NCBI RefSeq assembly: GCF_022479115.1
Contig: NZ_CP092497.1
Span: forward strand, 2,480,001 to 2,544,000
DNA: 64,000 nucleotides
Source of the DNA: Amycolatopsis sp. EV170708-02-1
GTDB taxonomy: Bacteria > Actinomycetota > Actinomycetes > Mycobacteriales > Pseudonocardiaceae
Reading direction: 5' to 3'
The notes below the pieces were generated by a model, which saw only the letters and a list, made by a program, of their open reading frames with translations, did not search any database and was not told the origin of the DNA. How positions within the stretch are numbered: the stretch's first letter is position 1; the number at the start of each line of letters is the position of its first letter. A program made the position numbers and the translations under genes. Positions 35,995 through 45,712 of this stretch are shown piece by piece.

Positions 35995-36783
35995 ATGGGT
36001 TCGTACGACCTTTCGGGCCGGAAAGCCCTGGTCACGGGTGGCGCGCAGGGCCTGGGCGCCGGAATGGCCGAAGCGCTGGCGCTGGCGGGTGCCTCGGTGG
36101 TCATCGGCGACGTCCAGGAGGATCTCGGGCGCGTCACCGCCGACAAGATCAACGCGGGTTTCGTCCGGCTCGACGTCACCGACGAACAGAGCTGGGAGCG
36201 GGCGGTCGACACGGTGATCGGCGAACTCGGCGGCCTGGACATCGTGGTGAACAACGCCGGCGTCGAGATCACCGGGCTCGTCGCCGACCTCGACCCCGCC
36301 GACGTGCGCAAGATGCTCGACGTCAACGTGCTCGGCACCGCTCTCGGCGTGAAGCACGCCTTCCGCGCGATGCGGCCCGGCGGCCCCGCCGGCACCGGCG
36401 GCGCCGTCGTGAACATCGCCTCGGTCGCCGCGACCATCGCCTTCCCCGGTATCGCCGGCTATTCGGCGACGAAATCGGCGGTCGACCGGCTCACCAGGGT
36501 CGCCGCGATGGAGGCCGGGAAACTCGGCTACGGCGTACGCGTCAACTGCGTCTACCCAGGCCTCGTTCCCACGCAGATGGGCAACCAGCTCGCGCAAGAC
36601 GTCGTCGAGGTCGGTCTGTTCCCCAGCGTCGAGGACGCCATCGGCGCCGTCGTCGGGCAGACCCCCGCCGGGCGGCTCGGCGAGGTCGCGGACATGGCCG
36701 ACGCCGTCGTGTTCCTCGCCTCCGACGCCGCCCGCTTCATCACCGGTGCCGGGCTCCCGGTCGACGGCGGCATGGGCATGTGA
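35995..36783 (+). CDS. SDR-family oxidoreductase
   Basis: A 262-residue classical short-chain dehydrogenase. The cofactor motif is TGGAQGLG (residues 14-21), followed by NNAG, the catalytic Ser in NIASVAA and YSATK (YxxxK). The acidic residue after beta-strand 2 (IGDVQED) suggests NAD(H). It is the first gene of a probable three-gene operon with a reductase and an acyl-CoA synthetase, under the divergent TetR. The ATG at 35995 has AAGGAGGAG upstream. Confidence 0.92.
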   Translation: MGSYDLSGRKALVTGGAQGLGAGMAEALALAGASVVIGDVQEDLGRVTADKINAGFVRLDVTDEQSWERAVDTVIGELGGLDIVVNNAGVEITGLVADLDPADVRKMLDVNVLGTALGVKHAFRAMRPGGPAGTGGAVVNIASVAATIAFPGIAGYSATKSAVDRLTRVAAMEAGKLGYGVRVNCVYPGLVPTQMGNQLAQDVVEVGLFPSVEDAIGAVVGQTPAGRLGEVADMADAVVFLASDAARFITGAGLPVDGGMGM

Positions 36784-36809
36784 CCAGCACGAACCCGAAA
36801 GGAATCACC

Positions 36810-37937
36810 ATGAGCAGCCCCAAACCCGTCGTGGTCTACGGCGCCTCCGGCTACACCGGACGGCTGATCTGCGAATACCTGCGCGAGTACAACGTCCCGT
36901 TCATCGCCGCCGGCCGCGACAAGGCCCGCATCCAGGAGGCGATCGACCATGTGCCCGGCCTCGACACCATCGAACACGAGGTCGTCGAGGTCTCGCACGA
37001 CGCCGAAGCGCTCACCGAACTCTTCCGCGACGCCAAGGTCGTGTGCAACACCGTCGGCCCGTTCAGCGAGTACGGCCACGAGGTCGTCGAAGCCTGCCTG
37101 CGCACCGGAACGCATTACCTCGACACCACCGGCGAACAGGACTGGCTGATCGCCGCCGAGGAACGCTACGGCGCGCGGATGGCCGAGAAAGGCCTGCTGC
37201 TCTCCCCCGGCATCGCGCAGATGTACACCACCGGCGAGATCGCGGCGAACCTGTGCCTGGAGACGCCCGGACTGGACACTTTGGACATCCTGGTGTTCTG
37301 GAAGGGCTATCCCACGGTCGCTTCCACGAAGACCATTCTGGTCAACGCCGCGCTCTCGGCCGCGTACTACCTCGAGCAGAACGAGTACCTGCCCTGGCCC
37401 GCGGACGGCGGCCTGCAGGACGTCACCGTGCCCGGCCACCACGAAACCGGGCTGGCCCTGCCCTGGGGCGGCACGTCGCATCCGGTCTGGTTCAAGAACG
37501 ACGCCCGAGTGGCCAACGTCAAGGCCGTCGGTGGTGTCTTCGACCGCGCGCTCATGCAGGGCGTGCCGCAGATCGTCGCGGCTGTCCTGGAGCAGGTGAA
37601 AGACCTGCCGCTGGACGAGAAGATGCGTGTGCTGGCGGAGCAGGCCGCCACGGTGCGCGACGAGATGCCGCCGCGCGAGAACCAGCGGCTCAACACCTCG
37701 CTGGATTCGGTGCACGCCTCGGGGCCGCTGGGCCGAGCACACTGTGTCATCCACGGCACCTGCAACTACAAGCAGACCGGGTTGATGCAGGCCTACGGTG
37801 CCTACTCTTTGCTGCAGCAGCCGCCGAAGCGCGTGGGGTTCGCCTCCGGATGCCAGGCTTTCGGCCACCGCGAACTGCTCGGCGTGCTACGAAGCTTCGG
37901 ACTGGTTTCGAATCCGGTCTTGACCGTCCACGACTGA
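36810..37937 (+). CDS. saccharopine-dehydrogenase-like reductase (DUF5938-type)
   Basis: A 375-residue protein with an N-terminal Rossmann domain (VVVYGASGYTGRLICEYL, then VVCNTVGPFSEYG and HYLDTTGEQ). This is typical of saccharopine-dehydrogenase/trans-acting enoyl-reductase-like proteins. The ATG at 36810 has GAAAGGA upstream, 26 bp after the SDR stop. It probably acts on the same carboxylate or CoA substrate as its operon partners; the reaction is not known. Confidence 0.8.
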   Translation: MSSPKPVVVYGASGYTGRLICEYLREYNVPFIAAGRDKARIQEAIDHVPGLDTIEHEVVEVSHDAEALTELFRDAKVVCNTVGPFSEYGHEVVEACLRTGTHYLDTTGEQDWLIAAEERYGARMAEKGLLLSPGIAQMYTTGEIAANLCLETPGLDTLDILVFWKGYPTVASTKTILVNAALSAAYYLEQNEYLPWPADGGLQDVTVPGHHETGLALPWGGTSHPVWFKNDARVANVKAVGGVFDRALMQGVPQIVAAVLEQVKDLPLDEKMRVLAEQAATVRDEMPPRENQRLNTSLDSVHASGPLGRAHCVIHGTCNYKQTGLMQAYGAYSLLQQPPKRVGFASGCQAFGHRELLGVLRSFGLVSNPVLTVHD

Positions 37938-37953
37938 CCGGGAGGACGAGCGC

Positions 37954-39483
37954 GTGCGACTGACCGACTATCTCGACAAGGGCGCTTCACTCGATCCGGC
38001 GGCCCCCTGCCTCACCATGGGCGACACGTCCTTCAGCTACGGCGAAGTGCGGGAGCTGTCGTGGCAGGTGGGGCGGGCACTGGCCCGGTCCGGCGTCAAG
38101 CCGGGCGACAAGGTGGCGATCCTGTCCGGGAACGATCCCCTGTCGTTCGGCTGCGTCTTCGGGATCAGCCGGGCCGGTGCCGTGTGGTGCCCGGTCAACC
38201 CGCGCAACGAGGCCGCCGAGAACAGGGAGCTGCTCGACCTGTTCGACTGCACCTGTCTTCTGGTGCAAGAGTCCTTCGCACCGCTCGTCTCCCGGATGCT
38301 TCCCGCCCTGCCGAAACTGTCCACAGTGGTCTGTCTCGACGGCTCGATGCCCGGCGCCGTCCCGTTCTCCGAATGGATCGGCGACGCCGAGCCCTGGGAG
38401 GAAACGCCGCCGGACGACATGGTCCTGCTCGTCGGCACCGGCGGCACCACCGGCCGCCCCAAGGCCGTGATGCTGAGTGGCACCAACGTGGAGACGATGT
38501 CGGCGCTCACGCTGATGAGTTACCCGTTCACCGGGCGCCCGCGCTATCTCGCGCTGGCGCCGCTGACGCACGCGGCGGGCGTGCTCTGCTTCCCGGTCAT
38601 GACACTCGGCGGGGAGATCGTCGTCATGCCCTCGCCGGACCTCGGCGAATTCCTCGCGCTGGTGGAACGCCGCCGCATCACGCACACCTTCCTGCCCCCG
38701 ACGCTGATCTACCTGCTGCTCGACAATCCGGCGCTGGCCGACGCCGATCTTTCGTCGCTGCAATGCCTTTGGTACGGCGCCGCGCCGATGTCGGCCACCA
38801 AACTCGCCGAGGCGATCACCCGGATCGGCCCGGTCTTCGGGCAGCTGTTCGGGCAGAGCGAAGCCCCCATGATGGTCTCCACCCTCTCCCCCGCCGAGCA
38901 CCTCCGCCCCGATGGATCGCTTGCCCTGGAACGGTTCACGTCGGCTGGTAAGCCCACCCCGCTCACCCGGGTCGCGATCATGTCCGCCACCGGCGAGCTG
39001 CTCCCGCCCGGCGAACGCGGCGAGATCGTCGTCCGCGGGTCGCTGGTGATGCTCGGCTACTACAAGGATCCGGACGCGACGGCGGAAGCGAGCGCGCACG
39101 GCTGGCATCACACGGGCGACATCGGCTACCTCGACGAAGACCACTACCTCTACATCGTCGACCGCGCCAAGGACATGATCATCACCGGCGGCTTCAACGT
39201 CTATTCGGCCGAGGTCGAGCAGGCGCTCATGGCGCACGAAGCGGTGCAGGACTGCGCCGTGATCGGGCTGCCGCACGAGAAATGGGGCGAGCAGATCACC
39301 GCCGTCGTCCAGCTCCACTCCGGGAGAACGGCTGCGGCGCACGAACTCCGCGCCGCGGTCAAGGAGCGGCTGGGCAGCATCAAGACGCCGAAGGAGATCC
39401 TGGTCTGGCCGGATCTCCCCCGGTCCAAGATCGGCAAGGTGCTCAAGACCGAGATCCGGAAAGCCTTGCTGGACAACGCTTAG
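37954..39483 (+). CDS. acyl-CoA synthetase (AMP-binding, fadD-like)
   Basis: A 509-residue ANL-superfamily ligase that adenylates a carboxylate and transfers it to CoA. The P-loop is LLVGTGGTTGRPKAVML, the A8 hinge region HTGDIGYLDED...VDRAKDMIITGGFNV, and the catalytic Lys is in SKIGKVLK near the C-terminus. The GTG at 37954 has GGGAGGACG upstream. It ends 4 bp into the convergent AsnC gene. It is the last gene of the TetR-controlled operon, which looks catabolic. Confidence 0.92.
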   Translation: MRLTDYLDKGASLDPAAPCLTMGDTSFSYGEVRELSWQVGRALARSGVKPGDKVAILSGNDPLSFGCVFGISRAGAVWCPVNPRNEAAENRELLDLFDCTCLLVQESFAPLVSRMLPALPKLSTVVCLDGSMPGAVPFSEWIGDAEPWEETPPDDMVLLVGTGGTTGRPKAVMLSGTNVETMSALTLMSYPFTGRPRYLALAPLTHAAGVLCFPVMTLGGEIVVMPSPDLGEFLALVERRRITHTFLPPTLIYLLLDNPALADADLSSLQCLWYGAAPMSATKLAEAITRIGPVFGQLFGQSEAPMMVSTLSPAEHLRPDGSLALERFTSAGKPTPLTRVAIMSATGELLPPGERGEIVVRGSLVMLGYYKDPDATAEASAHGWHHTGDIGYLDEDHYLYIVDRAKDMIITGGFNVYSAEVEQALMAHEAVQDCAVIGLPHEKWGEQITAVVQLHSGRTAAAHELRAAVKERLGSIKTPKEILVWPDLPRSKIGKVLKTEIRKALLDNA

Positions 39484-40385
39484 CGTCGCGCGAGCTCCTC
39501 CGCCGTCGGCAGCGGCCACTCGTAGCGTTCCTTGGCGATCCGGAGGTGGACCCACGTCTCCGCGGTCACGACGTCGGGCCTGCCGCTGATCTCTTCGAGC
39601 GCCCGGTCGAGCGCGCGGGCGGACTGCGCGGCGATGGTGGCGACGACGTCGAACCGCCCGATGGTCCTGGCGAGGAACTCGGTGTCCTCGCGCGCGGCGA
39701 GCGCCGCCGTCACCGCGTCCCCGGCGCCCCGCACGTTCAGGCCGATCCCGCAGACGAGGCCGGCGTCCGGCCGGGCCCGGCTGAGCACCGGCGCGATCCG
39801 GATGACGTCGTGCTCGACCAGGAAGCGCACGCGGGTCCGCGTGGCCGACGGCGACAGGCCGACGTGCTCGGCGATCCGCGCGTAACTTTCCCGCCCGTCG
39901 GCCTGTAGCCGCAGCATGATCGCGAGATCGCGGTCGTCGAGCCGCAGCCACGGCGGCAGTGGACGGCCCGGCATGAACAAGCCCTTGACCACGTCCACGT
40001 AGACGAGGGTGTTGACCTGTTCCACCTCCGGCAACCCGCGGATATCCGCGACCGTGCGATAGAGCTCGGGCGGGTCGGGAAGGCGCAGCTCGGCGACGGT
40101 CTGGTGATCCCCGCTCACCGCGGAGACGAACGCCGCGGCGGGCAGCGCCGCGATGGCGTCCGTCGTCGCCTGCGAGCGGCCCGACGTGCGGATCGCGAGG
40201 TGCGCGTACGCGGTCAGGCCGAGGAACTCGGGGTGGACCGCCGCGACCACGTTCAGCGAACCGTCGGCCTTCAGCTGCTCCAGCCGGGCCGACACGGCCG
40301 ACCTCGAAGCCCCGACGCGTTGGGCCAGATCGGCGACGCTCATCCGGCCGTCCGTGCGCAAAGCCGCGACCAGCGCGTCGTCCAC
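39480..40385 (-). CDS. tandem Lrp/AsnC-family regulator
   Basis: A 301-residue protein made of two AsnC modules. HTH 1 covers residues 1-50 (MSVADLAQRVGASRSAVSAR) and a RAM-like domain follows. HTH 2 covers about 145-195 (SYARIAEHVGLSPSATRTRV) with a second RAM-like domain. Tandem forms are usual in actinomycetes. It is divergent from the amidohydrolase-transporter-PucR operon with 212 bp between, so it is a candidate regulator of it. Confidence 0.88.
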   Translation of the reverse strand: MDDALVAALRTDGRMSVADLAQRVGASRSAVSARLEQLKADGSLNVVAAVHPEFLGLTAYAHLAIRTSGRSQATTDAIAALPAAAFVSAVSGDHQTVAELRLPDPPELYRTVADIRGLPEVEQVNTLVYVDVVKGLFMPGRPLPPWLRLDDRDLAIMLRLQADGRESYARIAEHVGLSPSATRTRVRFLVEHDVIRIAPVLSRARPDAGLVCGIGLNVRGAGDAVTAALAAREDTEFLARTIGRFDVVATIAAQSARALDRALEEISGRPDVVTAETWVHLRIAKERYEWPLPTAEELARR

Positions 40386-40597
40386 GACGATTTCTCCTCT
40401 GCTGAATTTCCGACGGCAAGGCGCACCATATCACCTGTCAAGACGCCTCAAATACAGCCGAGATAGCGCGTTGTGTTCATGATCGTGCGCAGATCGATCG
40501 TGGACACCGTCCGTACACACGCGATCTGATTGCGCGGAGGGTTTTCGTCGCTTACCTTCGCCCCACTTCACCGTCGAAAACCCCAGGAGTCCGCCCG

Positions 40598-42259
40598 ATG
40601 CGTCTGTTGCCCCTCGATCGTTCAGTCCTCGACGCGCGAGCGACGATCCTGCGTCCCGATGAACTGGTGACCGTCGACGACGCCACCGAAGGCGCCGAAG
40701 CGGTGCTCGTGTTCGGCGAGGAGATCGCCGCGGTCGGTTCGGTGGACGAATGCCGTGCCCGCGCGGTGAGCCTCGGCCGTCCCGATCCGGAGGTGCGGCG
40801 GCTGCCGGGCACGCTCCTGCCGGGATTCGTCGATCCGCACGCGCATCCCTTGATGTACGGGCAGATGATGACCTGGGTCGACTGTGGACCCGAACGGGCC
40901 TCGACCATTCCCGCCATCGTCGCGCTGCTGCGCGAGGCGGCCGAGAACACCCCGGCGGGCAGGCCGATCCGCGGTTACGGCTACGAGCACCGCAACCTCG
41001 CCGAGAAACGCCATCCCCGCAAGGAAGAACTCGACGCAGTCGCCGACGATCGCGAGGTCTACCTCATGAACGCCAGCGGGCACGGCGGCGTCGTGAACAG
41101 CTTCACGTTGCGGCGCAACGGCGTCACCCGCGACACCCCGGATCCCGACGGCGGGGTGTTCTTCCGTGACGAGCTCGGCGAACTCACCGGGGAACTCTCG
41201 GACGCCGCGTGCAACATCCTCACCGGCGTCACCGGGGTGAAGGTCGGGCGGCACGGGCCGAACTTCCATCTCGAGGACGAGCCGGAGGAGCACGCGCGGC
41301 AGCTGGCCGCCGCGCAGGAGAAGTTCCTCGCCGCCGGGGTGACCGCGATCGGCGACGCCCAGGTCACGCGCCGCGAATTCGACATGTACCTGCGGCTGGA
41401 CGAAGCCGGGCGGCTCAAGACACGCGTCCACATGTACCTGCTGTCCCATCTGCTCGACCAGGCCCTGGAAATGGGACTGCACGGCGCTTTCGGCACCACT
41501 CGCCTCGCTTTCGCGGGCATCAAGTTCTACGCCGACGGCACGCTCGGCGGGTGGACCGCGTACTTCCCGGACGGCTACGTCGGCGACCCGTGCCGCACCG
41601 GGCAGCTCTACCACGACCCGAAGGACTACTCCGCGCTCATCGGCAAGGCGCACGAAGCCGGGCTCCAGACCGCGACCCACGCCCAGTCCCCCGACGCGAT
41701 CGCCATGGTGCTCGACGCCATCGAGGACGCGCAGCAACGGAATCCCCGGCCCGACGCCCGCCACCGCATCGAGCACTGCGGGCTGCCGTCCCCGGAGCAG
41801 ATCGAGCGGATCGCCGCGCTCGGCGTCCACCCCGTCAACCAGCCGCAGCACTACTACAACTGGGGCGAAGGCGTCACCGACGCCGTCGGGACTCCCGGCG
41901 AGCGGTTCAACCCCCTCGGCGAGTTCCAGGCCGCGGGCGTGCCGGTCACGCTGAGCTCGGACGCCCCCGTCGCGGAGCCGAATCCGCTCGAAGCCATCCA
42001 GACCGCGGTGACCAGGACGACCCGCCGCGGTCACCGGCTCGGCGGCGACGACCTGCTGATCGACGTCCGCTCGGCCGTCGCCGCGCATACGATCGCCGGC
42101 GCCCGGGTGCTCGGCCGTGAGCGCGACCTCGGCTCGATCACCCCCGGCAAACGCGCGGATTTCGTGCTGCTGGACGAGAATCCCCTGACCTGCGACCCGA
42201 GCCGGATCGCGGGTATCGGCGTGCTGGAAACCTGGATCGACGGCGAGGTGGCCCGATGA
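40598..42259 (+). CDS. YtcJ-type amidohydrolase
   Basis: A 553-residue metal-dependent amidohydrolase (Amidohydro_3, YtcJ-like). The metal-binding motif is GFVDPHAHPL, with HRIEHCGLP later and the catalytic Asp in LSSDAPVAEPNPLEAI. The C-terminal composite-sheet segment is GSITPGKRADFVLLDENPL. It hydrolyses an amide or cyclic amide. The stop overlaps the next ATG (ATGA at 42256-42259), so it was translationally coupled to the MFS transporter now interrupted by the integrative element. The transporter probably imports the substrate. Confidence 0.9.
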   Translation: MRLLPLDRSVLDARATILRPDELVTVDDATEGAEAVLVFGEEIAAVGSVDECRARAVSLGRPDPEVRRLPGTLLPGFVDPHAHPLMYGQMMTWVDCGPERASTIPAIVALLREAAENTPAGRPIRGYGYEHRNLAEKRHPRKEELDAVADDREVYLMNASGHGGVVNSFTLRRNGVTRDTPDPDGGVFFRDELGELTGELSDAACNILTGVTGVKVGRHGPNFHLEDEPEEHARQLAAAQEKFLAAGVTAIGDAQVTRREFDMYLRLDEAGRLKTRVHMYLLSHLLDQALEMGLHGAFGTTRLAFAGIKFYADGTLGGWTAYFPDGYVGDPCRTGQLYHDPKDYSALIGKAHEAGLQTATHAQSPDAIAMVLDAIEDAQQRNPRPDARHRIEHCGLPSPEQIERIAALGVHPVNQPQHYYNWGEGVTDAVGTPGERFNPLGEFQAAGVPVTLSSDAPVAEPNPLEAIQTAVTRTTRRGHRLGGDDLLIDVRSAVAAHTIAGARVLGRERDLGSITPGKRADFVLLDENPLTCDPSRIAGIGVLETWIDGEVAR

Positions 42260-42357
42260 CCGTCCGAACCGACACACAGTCGCTCCGCCGAGCCCGCCGG
42301 GCCGGGCTCGCGGCCTTCGTCGGCACCACGATCGAGTGGTACGACAACTTTTTCTAA
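42256..42357 (+). pseudogene. MHS-family MFS transporter, 5' fragment cut by the element
   Basis: It encodes the first 31 codons of the transporter (through VGTTIEWYD), then reads 2 codons into the element and stops at TAA 42355. GTTIEWYDFF is the hallmark at the start of TM1 in MHS-family transporters. Here the sequence switches at EWYD/NFF where the element begins. The ATG overlaps the amidohydrolase stop. The rest of the gene is at 52,002-53,268. Confidence 0.9.
42339..42345. other. attL core
   Basis: GTACGAC in the context GAGTGGTACGACAACTTTTT. The left flank is transporter sequence and the right flank is element DNA. The 7-bp identity with attR suits the overlap region of a tyrosine recombinase. 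Confidence 0.85.
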
Positions 42358-42395
42358 GGTGCGCTGACCAGCCATTATGTAGTTGTTGATCTTGT

Positions 42396-42443
42396 CAGGC
42401 CGTCGTCAGGCCGTCGCGGAGTCGGAGGCCGGTTCAGGCCGTC
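42396..42443 (+). repeat. left-arm CAGGCCGTC repeats
   Basis: CAGGCCGTC occurs at 42396-42404, 42407-42415 and 42435-42443. The first two are 11 bp apart. The last two overlap the 3' end of the integrase gene. Identical paired repeats lie at the right end, as expected for integrase or excisionase arm-binding sites. Confidence 0.75.
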
Positions 42444-43711
42444 GACGGGGCTTGAACGTCTTGTTGGCCGCCAGTCGGGCGCGCTTGTGGCTGTTCGGCA
42501 CGAGGTGGGTGTAAATGCGGAGGGTGTAGCCGGGGTCATGGTGACCAAGGTATTCGGCGACTTCCTTGATAGAGACGCCGTTGGCCAGCCAGGCCGACGC
42601 GCAATAATGCCGCAGGGCGTGCATGCCGTCACGTCGTTTGCCGTAGTCGTACCCCGCCGCGCGGACAGCGGGACCCCATACCTCGTTCGTGAAGTTCCCG
42701 CCCGCCACACGCTTGTGGCCAGCGTGCCCCGATACTTGCCCAACTCGTCAGAGTCTTTGTTGATCAACACCCGCACCGTGACCAGATCACCGCCGGGGTG
42801 CAGCCAAGGGAGCGTGAGCGTGGCAGGCTCGAACATCTCGCAGTAGTCGTCGATCGCGTCGAGGACCCCTTCCCCGAGCGGCACCACGCGCGTTTTCCCA
42901 CCCTTGGGAGGCGCGAACACGGGAACCTTCCCGATCCACCTGATTTGCCGCTCTACACGCAACTCAAGGGCGTCACGGTCGATATCGTCCGGACTGGTCC
43001 CGAACATCTCCATCTGCCGCAGAGCGCACCCGCCGCCGAGCGGAACCATGATCTGATACACGGGCGGCAGCGCGAGCTGCACCTTGTGGATCTTCGCATC
43101 AGGCCAGGGAACGATCTTCCGTTGCTCCGGTTTCGGACGCCGGACACTCTTGGCCTTGCACGGGTTCGCGCGGATCTTCTTGTCCGCCACCGCAGCCTCC
43201 AGGATGGCCGACAGCAGATCCCACAACTGTGCCCGGTAGGACGCCTCCACTCCCGCTGTCTTCTCGTCGCCCTCTTTGAGCCATTCCAGCCAGTCCCGCA
43301 ATGTGTCCACTTTGGCCACAACCTCAAGCGGCTTATCCCGAGCTTCGGATACACGCGCGCCTTCAATCGGTGCGCAACCGTCTGCATGGTCGACGCGTCC
43401 TGCGACTGCCCCTTAAGCCACTGCGCCGTGTAGACACGGAGACTGATCTTGCCCGCGTCCGGATCGATGTACTCACCCGATAGCACATCGTGTTGCATTT
43501 TGGTCAGGAACGCCTTCGCCCTTCCCAATTGCTTGTCCGGAAACGACTTCGCCCGCTCCTTGCCGTCCTCATCGTAATAGTGGACCTTGTACCGTTCTCC
43601 TTTGCCGAACAATTCCGTCTTTTCCCGCACCGGACGGCCGTTGGCATCGAAAACAAGGCGCTTGCCTTCCTTTTTCTGCCGCCACCACCGGTCTTGAACG
43701 TGACCTTTCAC
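42406..43711 (-). pseudogene. int: tyrosine integrase with two frameshifts
   Basis: The integrase is readable in three pieces: residues from GTG 43711 to about 43325, then a second frame to about 42730, then a third to 42406. Each junction needs one extra base (near 43325, and in the CCCC run 42727-42730). With both restored the length is about 435 residues, normal for AICE integrases. Catalytic residues survive: Arg in CALRQMEMFG, HALRH, LGHHDPGYTLRIYTH (His and Tyr). Either the gene is decayed, which would trap the element, or the two homopolymer-like indels are sequencing errors. Confidence 0.85.
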
Positions 43712-43814
43712 CGGGTAGTCCCTTTCTCTTCGAGGTTGCCGAAGCATCGGCGTCCCATAACACGACGACGAGGGACCCGGGCCGCCATGACAGAACGACC
43801 CGGATCCCCGCCGG

Positions 43815-44012
43815 TTAGGAGCTGGACAGCTTCGCCAGCCATGCCCTCACTTGTCCGGGCGCGTAGCGCACATGCCGCCCGACTTTCATCCACGGCGGAC
43901 CCGATTCACCCTCGGACCGCCAATTTCGTAACGTCTTCTCCGGTATCCGCAGGAACGACGCCAGCTCGTCCGGCGTCCACAACGCCTCAACATCGGCCAC
44001 ATCCGTGCTCAC
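43815..44012 (-). CDS. xis: excisionase-like helix-turn-helix protein
   Basis: A 65-residue MerR/AlpA-type DNA-binding protein (LWTPDELASFLRIPEKTLRN, then VGRHVRYAPGQVRAWLAKL). It lies directly upstream of the integrase, the standard Xis position in actinomycete elements. The GTG at 44012 has GGAAGGGGG 6 bp upstream. It would bend DNA at the attachment sites and favour excision. Confidence 0.88.
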   Translation of the reverse strand: MSTDVADVEALWTPDELASFLRIPEKTLRNWRSEGESGPPWMKVGRHVRYAPGQVRAWLAKLSSS

Positions 44013-44032
44013 CTGATCCCCCTTCCCCTCGA

Positions 44033-45712
44033 TCAAGCAGCCCGCAGCCCGATTGCCGAAGTTTCGGGACTGTCGTCACCGGGTGGACCTTGCGCAGCGA
44101 GTAGCGCCCGGCCGTACTCGGCCCGCCAGGTGATCCGTTCGGCGATGGCGCGCATCACCAGGTGGTCCCTCGGTGGGCAGTGGGTGTCGCCGGGTTCGAC
44201 CTTGCGCCAGACGAACCGATCCGCCGCCGGTTCCTCTTTCACCACCCCGATATCCGCCAGCGCCGACACCACGAACGCCTTCCGGTCCGCCTTGTGATCG
44301 GCCACCGTCTTGCCCGACCACTTCCGCGACACCAACACCCGCCGACCCGGCAGCCCGAGCGTCGTCCGACGGTGAGCGCGTCCCTTGCAGCGTCCGGGAA
44401 CGGTCTTTCCGTTGGCTCCCTTGGGGTTGATGCCGTACAGCAGCCACACCGCGCACCGAGGCGAACACGGGGTCACCGACAGTTCAGCGTGAAGACGGTC
44501 GTGGTGATCCCGCTGCGCCGCAGTGTCAGCGTCGACCACCTCACCCGTCGACTTCGTCAGGTACTTGGTCAGGTAGCCGATATGACGCCCGGATTCCTCC
44601 GTGCCGCCCAAGATCCCCTTGGAGTGCACCTGACGGCCGAACGTGACCACGTGCGCCGGTTCCTCCACCGCCTCCCGAGCTTCGTCGAACGACGGCAGAG
44701 GCTCCCGCGTGTCCGGGTCCACAAACGAGCGGGAATCCATGTCCCACAACGGTTCCCGGTCCGTGTACACGATCTCGTCATGGTTGGGCCACCACACCTG
44801 ATGGTAGGTAGCCTCCGTGACCATCCTGATGACTTCGTGGGAGATGGAGCCCCGGAGCGCGGTGTGCAGGTGCGGAGCCGCCCGCCGTTGGGGTTCCACG
44901 GTGGCGAAGTACTGCACATCCCAGCCGACCACGCGCCGCAGGTTCTGCCACCACCTGTCCACCAGCGCCGAGAAGTGCACCGCGTCCCGAGCCGCCCGCC
45001 GGTAGTCATACGTCGACGGGTTCACCGGCGAACCATCGGACCGCACCGGGCCGTAGGTGTCGCAGGTGAGCGTGACGAACATCGACGGCCGGAACTTCCC
45101 CGCGTACTCACGACCCACGGTGGTCTTGGCGACCTTGCGCCGAGGCAGGTTCGGCGCATCCTGCCGCCGCTTCGTGGACCGCTTCACCGGACGCTTCTCC
45201 GGAACGTCGAGAGCGGGCAGGCGCCCCGTCATCCCGGACGCCCGCAGCTCCTCGTCCACCGAGGCGACCTCTGCCCGCAGCTCCTCCGCCTCGACCTCAT
45301 CCCCGGCTTCGATCGCGTCCCGGTAGTGCGCCGCCAGGTCAGCCCGGAACTCCAGTAGCTCCGTTTGCGTCTCTGACGGCCTCTCGCGGGTGATCACGGG
45401 TTCTTCGGTCATGTGCCAGCCCTCGCGGCACTGTGCCTGCCTCAGCGCCTTTGCCTTGCGAGCACAGGGAAGGCACACCGACTCCACAGTGGACCCGCAC
45501 GGCACAGGCACGTAGCGGATCTCGCCGGTTTCGGTGTCTCCGACCTCCATAGTGAACGGCCGAACACACACGCCGTGCTTCTCCGCAGTGGCCTTCACGA
45601 CCTCCGCTGACAGCGTCCCGCGGCTTACCCTGACCCCTACTCCATTCGGGGGTGCCGGCCGGGCGTCCGCACCCGCTTCTACCTGCGAATTCGTGATTTC
45701 GGTGGTGGTCAT
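44033..45712 (-). CDS. RepSA-like rolling-circle replication initiator
   Basis: A 559-residue initiator of the RepSA/HUH type. There is a zinc-ribbon-like cysteine cluster (residues 72-95). Motif 1 is FVTLTCDTYG (212-221), the HUH motif APHLHTALRG has His281 and His283, and the catalytic Tyr is in HIGYLTKYLTKS (Tyr380/Tyr384). It would nick the double-strand origin for autonomous replication after excision. The ATG at 45712 overlaps the TraB-like stop (ATGA), so it is translationally coupled. Confidence 0.92.
   Translation of the reverse strand: MTTTEITNSQVEAGADARPAPPNGVGVRVSRGTLSAEVVKATAEKHGVCVRPFTMEVGDTETGEIRYVPVPCGSTVESVCLPCARKAKALRQAQCREGWHMTEEPVITRERPSETQTELLEFRADLAAHYRDAIEAGDEVEAEELRAEVASVDEELRASGMTGRLPALDVPEKRPVKRSTKRRQDAPNLPRRKVAKTTVGREYAGKFRPSMFVTLTCDTYGPVRSDGSPVNPSTYDYRRAARDAVHFSALVDRWWQNLRRVVGWDVQYFATVEPQRRAAPHLHTALRGSISHEVIRMVTEATYHQVWWPNHDEIVYTDREPLWDMDSRSFVDPDTREPLPSFDEAREAVEEPAHVVTFGRQVHSKGILGGTEESGRHIGYLTKYLTKSTGEVVDADTAAQRDHHDRLHAELSVTPCSPRCAVWLLYGINPKGANGKTVPGRCKGRAHRRTTLGLPGRRVLVSRKWSGKTVADHKADRKAFVVSALADIGVVKEEPAADRFVWRKVEPGDTHCPPRDHLVMRAIAERITWRAEYGRALLAAQGPPGDDSPETSAIGLRAA

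Noticed and set aside
37987..40434. Long minus-strand frame opposite the acyl-CoA synthetase
   Set aside because: Shadow of two real genes; no recognisable domain.
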